64,000 nucleotides of DNA from JADLHS01 sp049840435 (GTDB lineage Bacteria > Verrucomicrobiota > Verrucomicrobiia > Limisphaerales > JADLHS01). Shown piece after piece: positions 47,401-54,889 of this stretch. The DNA lies in assembly GCA_049840435.1 (NCBI GenBank), contig JASGKY010000025.1, positions 124,001-188,000 of the forward strand, read 5' to 3'. Within the stretch, counting starts at the first letter, position 1; each line of letters begins with the position of its first letter. The position numbers were made by a program, and so were the translations under genes. Below the pieces are notes generated by a model. The model did not search any database and was not told where the DNA came from. It saw only the letters and a list, made by a program, of their open reading frames with translations.

Positions 47401-48517
47401 CCACCGCGTTATTGCGATTGATGGTCAGATTCCCATTAACGGTGACCGCGTTTCCGCCCGCCAACGAACCGGTGGCTCCACCATTACCTAATTGCACAGA
47501 ACCGCCGTTGATGGTGGTGGTGCCAAAATATGTGTTCGTGCTTGTCAGCGTGAGCGTCCCGGAACCGACCTTGACCAGATTACCACTGTCCGTCAGCGCC
47601 CCTGAGTAAGTCGTGCTGGCATTATTCCCCCCGACGCTCAACGTAACCGGGGAACTTGCCGTGTCCATCAGGGTTTGCGATGCGCGCCCCGCCAATGCGC
47701 CAACATTGAAACTACCGGTGTTTACTCCAGTGGCAAAAGAAACCGGACTGGCTTGCGAAGAATCCAAATTTAACGTCGCGTTGCTCAGCGCATTCAGGTG
47801 ATTGAGCTGCAGGATGCGGTTGACGACGCTCGCGATGATGTTGTTATTACCGTTGGAAACCGTGATGGTACCGCCATAGGGGTTGGGCGCGCTCAACTTC
47901 ACCACTCCGGTAGCCCCGCCAGCATTAACACTGGGGCCGGATACTTGCAGGGCCGCCGAGCCACTGATCGGCGCAACAAATTCCAAGGTCTCAAACCGGG
48001 CACTCCCGTTGGCTGTGCCACCCAGCGCGCCCAGAAATGAAGCTGCATTCACCGAAACATTGCCCACAACAATCAACACGCTGTTATCGCTATTGGCGCC
48101 CGCCTGATCGAACAAACCGCCGTTCAGGATCAGATTATTGACGGTGACCGTACCCACGGTGGTGTTGTTGGCAACGTTGTTGCCAATTTTTCCGATGAAC
48201 CGGCCACCCGTATCAATCGAAAGCGAATCACCGCCGAAAATGTAATTGTTTCCTGATGCCGTCGGATTGGGCGTCCGCAACGTGAAATTGGTGGTAAAAT
48301 AGGAATTCCCCGCTGACGCCACCGCATTATTGTTCCAATTAGTCGACCCCGTAATACTTGAGGTGCCAGCCGCATCGCTGGTCTTCAAGGTCACATTGGC
48401 CGCTGACGAAGCCAAGACGCTGGCGACGCAAATCAAGCCACCCAAAAAAGGCGCTTTCACAAACGATACGAATGGATTGGATAAGAACACGGTTTGGTTG
48501 GGGTTACGAATGTTCAT
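44459..48517 (-). CDS. N-terminal part of a giant autotransporter-associated beta-strand repeat protein
   Basis: About 1352 aa from ATG 48517 (MNIRNPNQTVFLS), the start preceding a signal peptide (FLGGLICVASVLASSAA). The mature part opens ANVTLKTSDAAGTSSITGSTNW, like the GH115 fusion. It then carries well over ten PF12951-like repeats of the pattern GxGTLTLTxxNTYxGxTTINxGxxxLGNGGxxG. Such repeats fold as a beta-helix in secreted, surface-attached proteins. The reading stops at 44459 after a frameshift (AEHDVLWKLC instead of AELNTTFSGN). No catalytic domain was recognised. Confidence 0.85.
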   Translation of the reverse strand: MNIRNPNQTVFLSNPFVSFVKAPFLGGLICVASVLASSAANVTLKTSDAAGTSSITGSTNWNNNAVASAGNSYFTTNFTLRTPNPTASGNNYIFGGDSLSIDTGGRFIGKIGNNVANNTTVGTVTVNNLILNGGLFDQAGANSDNSVLIVVGNVSVNAASFLGALGGTANGSARFETLEFVAPISGSAALQVSGPSVNAGGATGVVKLSAPNPYGGTITVSNGNNNIIASVVNRILQLNHLNALSNATLNLDSSQASPVSFATGVNTGSFNVGALAGRASQTLMDTASSPVTLSVGGNNASTTYSGALTDSGNLVKVGSGTLTLTSTNTYFGTTTINGGSVQLGNGGATGSLAGGNAVTVNGNLTINRNNAVVQGVDFTGSPITGTGSFTQAGSGTTTLNAANSYSGATTVNAGKLIISTVQTGAGAITVANAAKLGIIVSGGSQLSPSALTLGTSAATTLEFDSVNSTSVAPINTGSLSVGGTVTVNINTGAFAAGNSYPLIHWTGSGPANASSFVLGISPGLTATFSVVSSTLYLNVTAVSDIWSGTINGNWDTSTANWTGNATVFANGHSVLFDDAAVGTTSVTVTAPIAPGSILLNNGSLPYSITSSSGSAIGGSGGLTKLNIGTFTLSGGANTYSGATVINNGILSVSALANGGQPSDIGAATSASANLVVNGGTLQYTGAFSSTDRGATVGASGATVEVTLFGATLADSGVIVGAGALTKTGDGVLALSGANAFSGGMTVNAGQLNINNGGSSSANSAIGVGVLTIGANTTIDNTSGSDVTLLPNNAQIWNGNFTYAGSANSLNLGLGSVSLPATRTLTVNGNTLTVGGVISGAGGLTKAGPGTLVLLGASTYGGNGAVDTAHNGGTLALGHDLALGTSRLNLGDGAVIQSIDGSARVITNNLNFGSGAGGNNIFAGTGNLKFTASAANGTAKTLTVNNPQTEFSGVLSGVMARTVAGSGILVFSGANTYSLGTTINPGATLQLGNGGGTGSLSTSGAIITDGTLRFNRTNALIQGTHFSSAPITGIGSVIQDGTGTTTLTAANTYSGQTIVNNGALFITPATQSGGDVVVANNATFGVSASSVSTSALIGSLSLGSGGATTLDFSYGLVGNPTNAALAAGAVTINGTSAIRVGGSFAVGAFPVLKYNSLSGTFNSSVTGPRGVTATLSNDVANKVLYVPVSSVGNGIVWTGTNSVSPNLWDLNTTVNWLIGGSPTTYIENVPPGDAVTFNNLGSGLVLLSNTASPASVTISNTVVNYTFQGAGGQINSAAGLTKVGTGSVTLNVAGNFSGSTVISNGTVSIGANQTFANLSGNSAVTVSAGAPTLTVNSNAEHDVLWKLCWARLA

Positions 48518-48762
48518 TTGGTTGGGTTCGGTTGAGGCAGCTGGAGACAAAAAGCAGTCTCCACCGCTGGGTTGAAGCGGCGGCGGTTGCCGGGTTGAAC
48601 ACGACAATGCATGGGCTCACTTGGAACTACGCTTTTTGCCCGGCGAAACCGGAAAACTTTTTTCAAAAAAAATTTGCAGGCTGAAACCGTTGTCTGCGTT
48701 ATGATTGGGTCGCCACCCCGAAATGTGCCGAGGTGGCCAACACAAAGTCCGTAACAACCACG

Positions 48763-49146
48763 ATGTCTGACGATTCAGCGAAAAGTGAAGTAACCCGGGT
48801 GCTGCAGTCGCTCGACACTGATGCCCAAGCTTCCGAGGAATTGTTGCCGCTGGTCTACGAGGAATTACGCCAGCTCGCGGCGATGCGAATGGCCCGTCAG
48901 TCGGCTGGGCAAACCCTCCAGGCCACCGCCCTAGTCCATGAGGCGTGGTTGCGGCTTTTCAGCGGCAACGCCCGCGTCTGGCAAAACCGCGCGCATTTTT
49001 TCCGCGCCGCCGCGCAGGCCATGCGGCAGATCCTGATTGAACGGGCCCGCAAGAAAATGACGCTGAAACGGGCGCCCGCCCCGAGTATGTCAACATTGAC
49101 GACGTGGATATTGCTGACGAAAAGACCGAGGAGCGGGTCTTGTTGA
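48763..49146 (+). CDS. ECF sigma factor, N-terminal part (cassette 3, frameshifted)
   Basis: From ATG 48763 (MSDDSAKSEVTRVLQSLD) this frame encodes region 2: LLPLVYEELRQLAAMRMARQ, ALVHEAWLRLF, NRAHFFRAAAQAMRQILIERARKK. The sense ends near 49070, where LKRAPAPSM replaces the expected LKRGARPEYVNIDD. One missing G in the GGG at 49070-49072 explains the shift. An upstream ATG at 48733 would add ten residues without homology. TATGAT at 48701-48706 could be a -10 element. Confidence 0.82.
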   Translation: MSDDSAKSEVTRVLQSLDTDAQASEELLPLVYEELRQLAAMRMARQSAGQTLQATALVHEAWLRLFSGNARVWQNRAHFFRAAAQAMRQILIERARKKMTLKRAPAPSMSTLTTWILLTKRPRSGSC

Positions 49147-49346
49147 TTGACGAAGCGCTGGAGCGACTCCAGAAAAAGGACGCCGAACTGGCCCAGATGG
49201 TCATGTTGAAGTTTTTTGGCGGACTGACCAACGCTGAAGTCGCGGACATGACCGGCGTCACGGAACGTACTGTGCAAAACAAGTGGGTGTATGCCAAAGC
49301 CTGGCTACTGAAAAGCATCGAGGAAGAAACCCACCCAAAACCATGA
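49104..49346 (+). CDS. ECF sigma factor, C-terminal part (cassette 3)
   Basis: Encodes region 4 of the same sigma factor: LLIDEALERLQKKDAELAQMVMLKFFGGLTNAEVADMTGVTERTVQNKWVYAKAWL. The frame is open upstream as far as EYVNIDDVDIADEK, before the indel at 49070-49072. Joined, the protein would be about 194 aa. Its stop overlaps the kinase start (ATGA at 49343-49346), so sigma and kinase are translationally coupled. Confidence 0.82.
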   Translation: MDIADEKTEERVLLIDEALERLQKKDAELAQMVMLKFFGGLTNAEVADMTGVTERTVQNKWVYAKAWLLKSIEEETHPKP

Positions 49347-51598
49347 AGCCCCTCGTGGCGACCGAAGCAACAAAAGAACAGTCGCTGTTCCTGGCGGCCC
49401 TGGAGATCCCCGACTCCAGGGAACGAATGAAGTTCCTGGATCAGGCCTGCGACGGCGATGCGCCGTTACGGGAGCAGATTGCCAGCCTGCTGGCAGCTCA
49501 CGCCCGCAGCGACCGGCTGTTTTCCCCCAGCGTCTCGGATTATGTGACGCACACCCTGGACTCGCTGACCACCACCGCTTTGGCCGAACTCGAACCAGCC
49601 AGTCTGGAAAAGATCGGTTCGCGGGTCGGGCGCTATCGCATCTTGCAGCCGCTCGGAGAAGGCGGCTGTGGCTTGGTCTATCTCGCGGAACAGGAAGAAC
49701 CCGTGCGCCGGCAGGTCGCGCTCAAGATCATCAAGCTGGGCATGGACACCCGGAGTGTAATCGCGCGCTTTGAGGCGGAACGGCAGGCGCTCGCCTTGAT
49801 GGACCATCCGAACATTGCCAAAGTCCTCGACGCCGGGGCCACGGAAAACGGTCGGCCGTATTTTGTGATGGAATTGGTGCGCGGCGTCCGCATCACGGCG
49901 TATTGCGAAGAAAACCGGCTCAATCCACGCCAGCGGTTGAACTTGTTCATCCAGGTTTGTCATGCCATTCAACACGCCCATCAAAAGGGCGTCGTGCATC
50001 GTGACATCAAACCGTCGAACATTCTCGTCACTGTCAACAATAACGTCCCCATGCCAAAGGTGATTGATTTCGGCATCGCCAAGGCCACGGAGGGGAAATT
50101 GACCGATGCCCCCGCGTTTACCGTCATGGGGCAATTCATCGGCACGCCTGCCTATATGAGCCCCGAACAGGCGGATATGCAAGGGCTGGACGTGGACACC
50201 CGCAGCGACATTTATTCCCTCGGCGTCCTGCTGTACGAATTGCTCACCGGACGAACTCCCTTTGATCATCAGGAATTGGTCCGCTCCGGTTACGACGAAA
50301 TGCGCCGGATGCTCCGCGAGCAAGATCCCCAACGGCCTTCCACCCGGCTGACGTTGCTGTCCCCGGCGGATTTGACCCTCACGGCAACCCGCCGCTGCAT
50401 TGAGCCGGTCAAGTTGATCAAAACGATCAAGGGCGATCTGGATTGGATCGTGATGAAGGCGTTGGAAAAAGATCGGGGCCGCCGCTACGAAACCGCCAAC
50501 GGGCTGGCGATGGATATTCAAAGGCATCTCGATCTGGAGCCGGTCATGGCCCGGCCGCCCAGCCAGCTCTACCGGCTGCGCAAACTCGTTTATCGCAATA
50601 AAGTGGTCTTCGCCTCTGGAGCAATCGTAATCCTCACCCTGATCATCGGGCTGGCGATTTCCACCTGGCTGTTTCTGCGCGAACGGGAAGCCTTGCGGGT
50701 GCAGGGCCGCTTGCGCCAGGAAGCCGAGCTGGCCCGCGCGAACGAAATGCTGTTACGCCAGAAAGCCGAAGCGCGGGAACGCGTCACTGAAGCAGGCGTG
50801 CTGGCCAGCCACCGCAAAATGCAGGAGGCGGACGATCTCTTGGAACAAGTCCCGGCCGAGTTGTTCTCCCCCTCCATGGAAGCGACCACCATCTTTCGTG
50901 ATTTGGGCACCTGGAACATCTTGGCCGGCCGCTGGAAAAAGGCGGCGGACCGTTTCTCGGTTCTGGTTCAGGTCAATCAAGTGGACAAGTCCGATCGGAC
51001 GGATCGAGCGACGAGCGATTTGTTGCTCGCCGCGCCCCTGCTCATCGAGGCCGAGAACCTCGCCGGCTATGATCGCATGCGCAACATGGAACTGACCCGG
51101 CTGGCCGGGACGTCCAACTACACTGCCGCCGAGCAACTGCTCAAGACCAGCCTGTTGCTGCCGGCTGAACCTGCCACCATGGCCCTGCTGGAGCCTCTGA
51201 CCAAACAGCTCACCGTTTCACTCGCCAGCACCAATCCGGCGGTCAACGATGCCTCTTTCCACGCCGCGTGGCGGAGCTTTGCGCTGGCGTTATGGGAATA
51301 TCGGCACGGAAACTTTACCGCGGCAGCAGACCGATTGGAGAAGTCTGCCCGCTACCCAAATCAGGCGCCATCCTGTATCGCCAACACGCATATTCTTTTG
51401 AGCATGGCCCAACAGCAGCTTGGCAACACGCAAGCTGCCGAGACAGAACTTCAATTAGGACGAAAACTGGTCGAAGATCTCTTCGCCAAAAAGTTGGAAT
51501 TAAGCGATAGCAAATCGGGGCTCTTGGCCGGCTGGCTCACGGCCCGGATTCTCTTGCGCGAGGCGGAGGAATTACACCAAGGCGCGGACGAAGAGTGA
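49343..51598 (+). CDS. Membrane Ser/Thr protein kinase (cassette 3)
   Basis: 751 aa from ATG 49343, chosen because it overlaps the sigma stop. Kinase domain about 98-375: LGEGGCGLVY, Lys128, HRDIKPSN, DFGIA. A membrane segment follows near 430-450 (FASGAIVILTLIIGLAISTWLFL), then a charged coiled coil and an alpha-helical C-terminus of about 280 residues with weak TPR-like character (FALALWEYRHGNFTAAADRLE). It is shorter and more divergent than the 8-15 kb kinases, so it is an older paralogue. It is convergent with the DGC-MOSC gene. Confidence 0.9.
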   Translation: MKPLVATEATKEQSLFLAALEIPDSRERMKFLDQACDGDAPLREQIASLLAAHARSDRLFSPSVSDYVTHTLDSLTTTALAELEPASLEKIGSRVGRYRILQPLGEGGCGLVYLAEQEEPVRRQVALKIIKLGMDTRSVIARFEAERQALALMDHPNIAKVLDAGATENGRPYFVMELVRGVRITAYCEENRLNPRQRLNLFIQVCHAIQHAHQKGVVHRDIKPSNILVTVNNNVPMPKVIDFGIAKATEGKLTDAPAFTVMGQFIGTPAYMSPEQADMQGLDVDTRSDIYSLGVLLYELLTGRTPFDHQELVRSGYDEMRRMLREQDPQRPSTRLTLLSPADLTLTATRRCIEPVKLIKTIKGDLDWIVMKALEKDRGRRYETANGLAMDIQRHLDLEPVMARPPSQLYRLRKLVYRNKVVFASGAIVILTLIIGLAISTWLFLREREALRVQGRLRQEAELARANEMLLRQKAEARERVTEAGVLASHRKMQEADDLLEQVPAELFSPSMEATTIFRDLGTWNILAGRWKKAADRFSVLVQVNQVDKSDRTDRATSDLLLAAPLLIEAENLAGYDRMRNMELTRLAGTSNYTAAEQLLKTSLLLPAEPATMALLEPLTKQLTVSLASTNPAVNDASFHAAWRSFALALWEYRHGNFTAAADRLEKSARYPNQAPSCIANTHILLSMAQQQLGNTQAAETELQLGRKLVEDLFAKKLELSDSKSGLLAGWLTARILLREAEELHQGADEE

Positions 51599-51601
51599 CT
51601 T

Positions 51602-51618
51602 CAGCCCCATTCGGGCTG
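51602..51618. terminator. Possible bidirectional terminator between convergent genes
   Basis: CAGCCC (51602-51607) and GGGCTG (51613-51618) form a short hairpin 4 nt after the kinase stop, with a second small repeat (ACACT...AGTGT) just beyond. The T-rich part after it is weak (GTGTTTGG), so efficiency is uncertain. Confidence 0.35.
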
Positions 51619-51658
51619 CCGCACACTCGTTAGTGTTTGGCTTGCCAGACAACGCCGC

Positions 51659-52555
51659 TCAATTCCGGCAATTCAGCACACCATCAGTGAGAATTCGACA
51701 CCGCAGTCCCCCGCGACCGCGCAGCCACTCCTCCGCGCCCGGACCAAGCGCCGCATTCATCCAATGGCAGGGCCGGCTCTCCTCCATGCCCTCGAACCGC
51801 ACCCCCTGCACTTCAAATTGTTTCCCGATCAACGCGTTCAAATCCAGACCGCGCACGAAAGCATTGCGGCGCGTCGCACGCGGTTGCGCCCCGGGAAGCT
51901 GCAACTCGCGGCGCAATGCTTCCAGCACTTCCATCGCGAAGAAAGTAATCTGGCCTTTGTAGTCTTCTTTGAAGTCGAAAAAGCGGTCGCCGCGAATCCC
52001 TCTTCCCGCCACACATTCAATCTGCACGACGGGCAGAATCGGATGTTCGCCCGCCGCCTGCCCGTGATGGCCAAAAAAATTGTGGCCGGGGGAAATGAAC
52101 AGATGTTCAACCAGAATTTGATCAGCCCCAACCGAATTGGGTTTCACCGCCAAAGTTGTGGCTGGTGGAGCGGCGGACGGCTGAGGTCGGCCCGGAAAAT
52201 CAGCGGCGGCGACCAATCGCTGGAGAACTCTCGCGGCTTCCTCGGGGTCAAAGTCCTCGTGTTTGCGCTTCTTCACGCCCCATTCGCTCAAGTCCACATG
52301 CTGGTCCGCCTTCAACCCGTGCCGTTGCAAAATCTTGGCCGCACATTGCAGTGGACAACCATCCAGCGCAATGATGGGCCGCCCCGACAACGCCGTTTTC
52401 ACCAGCGGCTTCACATCCCCGCCCACGCCGGCGATACAAGACATCTCGGCGACTTTGAGCCGATCCAGTTTAACTGCGAGATGGTTCGCCATCTGCGCGG
52501 CGCTCGACGCACCAGAACAGGCATAGACCAAGGGGAGCGGCTCCGGGGCGCTCAT
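51659..52555 (-). CDS. DGC-domain / MOSC-domain fusion protein
   Basis: 298 aa from ATG 52555; a longer open frame to 53011 runs through the fructokinase gene and is not real. Residues 1-115 are a DGC (putative zinc-binding) domain: YACSGASSAAQMANHLA, MSCIAGVGGDVKPLV, and ALDGCPLQCAAKIL with the family Asp-Gly-Cys. Residues about 150-298 are a MOSC domain: VEHLFISPGHNFFGHHG, GRGIRGDRFFDF, NAFVRGLDLNALIGKQF, and ESRPCHWMNAALGPGAEEWL with the conserved Cys. MOSC domains bind molybdenum cofactor or carry sulfur. The fusion suggests metal/sulfur handling linked to Moco enzymes. An FNR-like palindrome lies upstream. Confidence 0.82.
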   Translation of the reverse strand: MSAPEPLPLVYACSGASSAAQMANHLAVKLDRLKVAEMSCIAGVGGDVKPLVKTALSGRPIIALDGCPLQCAAKILQRHGLKADQHVDLSEWGVKKRKHEDFDPEEAARVLQRLVAAADFPGRPQPSAAPPATTLAVKPNSVGADQILVEHLFISPGHNFFGHHGQAAGEHPILPVVQIECVAGRGIRGDRFFDFKEDYKGQITFFAMEVLEALRRELQLPGAQPRATRRNAFVRGLDLNALIGKQFEVQGVRFEGMEESRPCHWMNAALGPGAEEWLRGRGGLRCRILTDGVLNCRN

Positions 52556-52643
52556 GCGAAAACTCCCAAGGCTGCCAGGGCCTGGATAATTTCTCCGCTG
52601 CTTCCAGTTCCGCTGATCGTTTTCATCGCCACTATCTTGCCGG

Positions 52644-52690
52644 CGAGTCCCGCAACTGGCTTTGACCAAAGTCAAGCATCGCGGGACTCG
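52644..52690 (-). promoter_or_regulatory. FNR/DNR-type palindrome nested in a long inverted repeat upstream of the DGC-MOSC gene
   Basis: TTGAC-CAAA-GTCAA (52662-52675) matches the TTGAC/T-N4-A/GTCAA box bound by CRP/FNR-family regulators such as FNR, DNR and NNR. It is enclosed by a second perfect repeat, CGAGTCCCGC (52644-52653) with GCGGGACTCG (52681-52690). It lies 107-120 bp before the DGC-MOSC start and just after the fructokinase stop. The outer stem could act as terminator or leader structure. Confidence 0.5.
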
Positions 52691-52743
52691 GGCAACGATC
52701 AGATGGAATAGGGTCTCACGGCACCAGCGGCCTCTGGCCTCCG

Positions 52744-53712
52744 TCAGCGCGCTGAGACGAAAACATCGTGTTCGGAACTCTGTTGGTGCGGGCGGTTCGG
52801 CAGGTTTGCGAACCGGGCGCGAATTTGCGGTGGCGGTGGCGGCGTGGCTCCGGCATGGGCACAGACATGAGCCGCAAGCTCCGCGGCGGTCGCGTGCAAG
52901 TCGTCCAAACTTGATTCCTGTAACAACCCCATGACTAAGGCCGCCGTAAACGCATCGCCAGCACCGACCGTATCCACCACTTGAACCCCCAGTGATGGCT
53001 GCTGAGACCACCGGCCCTCCTGATAAAGCAGGCTGCCTTGCGTGCCTTGGGTCAAAGCAACCAACCGCAGACCGAATCCCTTGGCCAGCGCCTCAATCTG
53101 TTGGCGCGGCGCGCCCCCCAGATGGAACATCTCTGCCAGAATCGGCAACTCGCTGTCGTTCAGTTTAAGCACATTCGCCAAGCGCAACGATTGTTCGATG
53201 ACGACTCGGGAATAGAAATTCTGGCGCAGGTTGATATCCAGCACCCGCCAAGTCGGCGCTGAAGCAGCCGCAATCAATCGTTGAATTGCCGCCCGGGCAG
53301 TCCCGTTGCGTTGCGCCAGAGTGCCAAAACAAACCGCATCGGCCTGGCGTACCAAAGCCAGAGCCGCGGGCGTCACGGCCAACTGATCCCACGCCACGTT
53401 TTCATGAATGACGTAGCAAGGAACACCTGCGTCACAGAGCGAGACGGACACCGTGCTGGTCGGTGCGGTGTCGTCCAACTGGACCGCATCTGGAACAAAC
53501 CCAAACTGCTGGCAACGCCGCACAATTTCAGCCCCCAAAGCGTCATTACCCACTCGCGTCACCACCCCCGCCATCGCGCCCAGCGCATGCGCGTGGTAGG
53601 CAAAATTGGCGGGCGCTCCGCCCATCTCTGCGCCAGCGGGCAACAAGTCCCAGAGGACTTCTCCCACGCCGACGATCAACGGACGGTCTCTTGTTGTCAG
53701 GGCCGGATTCAT
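52744..53712 (-). CDS. PfkB-family sugar kinase, probable fructokinase
   Basis: 322 aa, cytoplasmic. N-terminal LIVGVGEVLWDLLPAGAEMGGAPANFAYH is the PfkB signature 1 of fructokinases (GExLxDxxP, GGAPxN). VVDTVGAGDAFTAALVMGLL is signature 2 with the catalytic Asp of GAGD. RVLDINLRQNFYS and LKLNDSELPIL are also family-typical. It would phosphorylate fructose released by the GH32/GH172 enzymes and imported by the MFS carrier upstream on the same strand. Confidence 0.92.
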   Translation of the reverse strand: MNPALTTRDRPLIVGVGEVLWDLLPAGAEMGGAPANFAYHAHALGAMAGVVTRVGNDALGAEIVRRCQQFGFVPDAVQLDDTAPTSTVSVSLCDAGVPCYVIHENVAWDQLAVTPAALALVRQADAVCFGTLAQRNGTARAAIQRLIAAASAPTWRVLDINLRQNFYSRVVIEQSLRLANVLKLNDSELPILAEMFHLGGAPRQQIEALAKGFGLRLVALTQGTQGSLLYQEGRWSQQPSLGVQVVDTVGAGDAFTAALVMGLLQESSLDDLHATAAELAAHVCAHAGATPPPPPQIRARFANLPNRPHQQSSEHDVFVSAR

Positions 53713-53745
53713 GGTTTCTCAGTCGTCACGCAGTCCAAGCCGAAA

Positions 53746-54030
53746 TCAGGACTTCGCCCCTTGCGCCGCCGGGTTCGCGCCGATGACTTCAGCGCGAATT
53801 ATGAACTTACCATCGCGCGGGGGAAACACCCCCAACACCAAGGCCTCGGCTGGCTGCACTTGCGCCGTGTAGCCATCAAAAGCCGGCGTCACGACTTGCC
53901 GATCAACACTGAAGCGCAGTCTGGCATAGTCGGGCGCTTGTGTGGGGTAAAGAACCAGCTTGCGCGGTGCAGGATCAGGGGCTGACAATTCAAGTTCCAC
54001 CCAATCACCAATGGCTGTGGCTCGCCCCAA
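53746..54030 (-). CDS. GH172 (DUF2961) protein, C-terminal fragment
   Basis: 94 codons reading RATAIGDWVELELSAPDP...FDGYTAQVQPAEALVLGVFPP, a beta-rich end domain. The frame is open upstream through GGERWSNGTQVLG, which continues the sense of the middle fragment (QDMETVWWG). The frameshift lies near 54045-54060. It starts 33 nt before the fructokinase gene. Its separate start is an artefact of the break. Confidence 0.7.
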   Translation of the reverse strand: MGRATAIGDWVELELSAPDPAPRKLVLYPTQAPDYARLRFSVDRQVVTPAFDGYTAQVQPAEALVLGVFPPRDGKFIIRAEVIGANPAAQGAKS

Positions 54031-54043
54031 GACCTGGGTGCCA

Positions 54044-54889
54044 TTACTCCATCGCTCCCCACCAAACGGTCTCCATATCCTGCGCAGTCACGGAAAAATC
54101 ACCGGATTTCGCCAGCACCTTCATCGTCTCGCATTCGATCGCGCCGGGTCTCCGCGACGGCGCCGCGGCAGCGATCGCCTCCGCCAGCGTAGGCACAGGC
54201 AACGCCGCTTCGCGGGGTTGAGGCTTCACATTCGCCGTCGCGCCGGGCCTCGCATACCAATACGTCGTCGCGGCATAAGCCAGCTTCGTGGCCTTCCACG
54301 AAATCAACTCCAGATCAAACTGGAGGGAGCGGCGGAACGGAATTCCATCCAGATTCCGCGTGCGTGTGGCAGTGCTGTGACCTTGCGTCATCGCGTGATC
54401 AAGTCGCGGCTCGCCACAGAACGGTGTTTGATGAACCGGTTTCGGTGCGTAGGAGTAACCATAGTAGTCCTCCGTCCCAGTGCCGAGATGCGAGGGGAAT
54501 GATTCTCCATCCACCCAGATTTTCTCATCGCCTTCGCCATACCAAGTGGCCACCGGATTGAACAAGGCCAAGGTATCGCCAACATAAACACCGCACCCGG
54601 TCAGTTTGATAAAGTTCCAATCGCGGTGCGGCGGTGTTTCCAGATTCGCTTCATGATGCCAGGTCGCGTGAAAGTGCATGGACCGCTCATCCCACGACCA
54701 CGGTCCAACCTTCCCGCGCAGTTCGATGCGCACCGGCTCAGCGCCTAGATTGAGCAAGGCGATGCGAGCGGTTTTGTGATACGGCATTACCCAACGGCAA
54801 ACCATCGTGCCATTGGTCTGAACCGTCCGATACCAGCTCTGCAGCGCATTCAGTCCCACCCCGCTGCCAAAAAATCGGCCACCGGGCAC
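54044..54889 (-). CDS. GH172 (DUF2961) protein, middle fragment
   Basis: Encodes FFGSGVGLNALQSWYRTVQTNGTMVCRWVMPYHKTARIALLN and GTGTEDYYGYSYAP, the most conserved DUF2961 segments. The DUF2961 family is now classed as GH172, which includes difructose dianhydride I synthase/hydrolase and alpha-D-fructofuranosidase or arabinofuranosidase. Beside GH32 and fructokinase genes, a fructose-oligomer substrate is most likely. The fragment is separated from the N-terminal part by loss of one T in the A/T-6 run at 54869-54874 (ADFL instead of ADFFGSG). Confidence 0.8.
   Translation of the reverse strand: MPGGRFFGSGVGLNALQSWYRTVQTNGTMVCRWVMPYHKTARIALLNLGAEPVRIELRGKVGPWSWDERSMHFHATWHHEANLETPPHRDWNFIKLTGCGVYVGDTLALFNPVATWYGEGDEKIWVDGESFPSHLGTGTEDYYGYSYAPKPVHQTPFCGEPRLDHAMTQGHSTATRTRNLDGIPFRRSLQFDLELISWKATKLAYAATTYWYARPGATANVKPQPREAALPVPTLAEAIAAAAPSRRPGAIECETMKVLAKSGDFSVTAQDMETVWWGAME

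Noticed and set aside
44459..48517. Possible CRISPR-like or satellite array in the repeat-rich gene
   Set aside because: The repetition is at protein level (degenerate beta-strand repeats of unequal length); no constant DNA repeat and spacer pattern exists and no cas genes are nearby.
48640..48690. A/T-rich stretch as an intrinsic terminator
   Set aside because: The stem before the T-run is only CCGG/CCGG, and the sequence lies upstream of divergent genes; a promoter region is more likely.
49466..50527. 353-codon minus-strand ORF
   Set aside because: Antisense shadow of the third Ser/Thr kinase; the same kind of shadow appears opposite the other two kinases.
52556..53011. N-terminal extension of the DGC-MOSC frame
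   Set aside because: It overlaps the fructokinase C-terminus in antisense frame quality (Arg/Cys-rich); the DGC domain begins right after the ATG at 52555.
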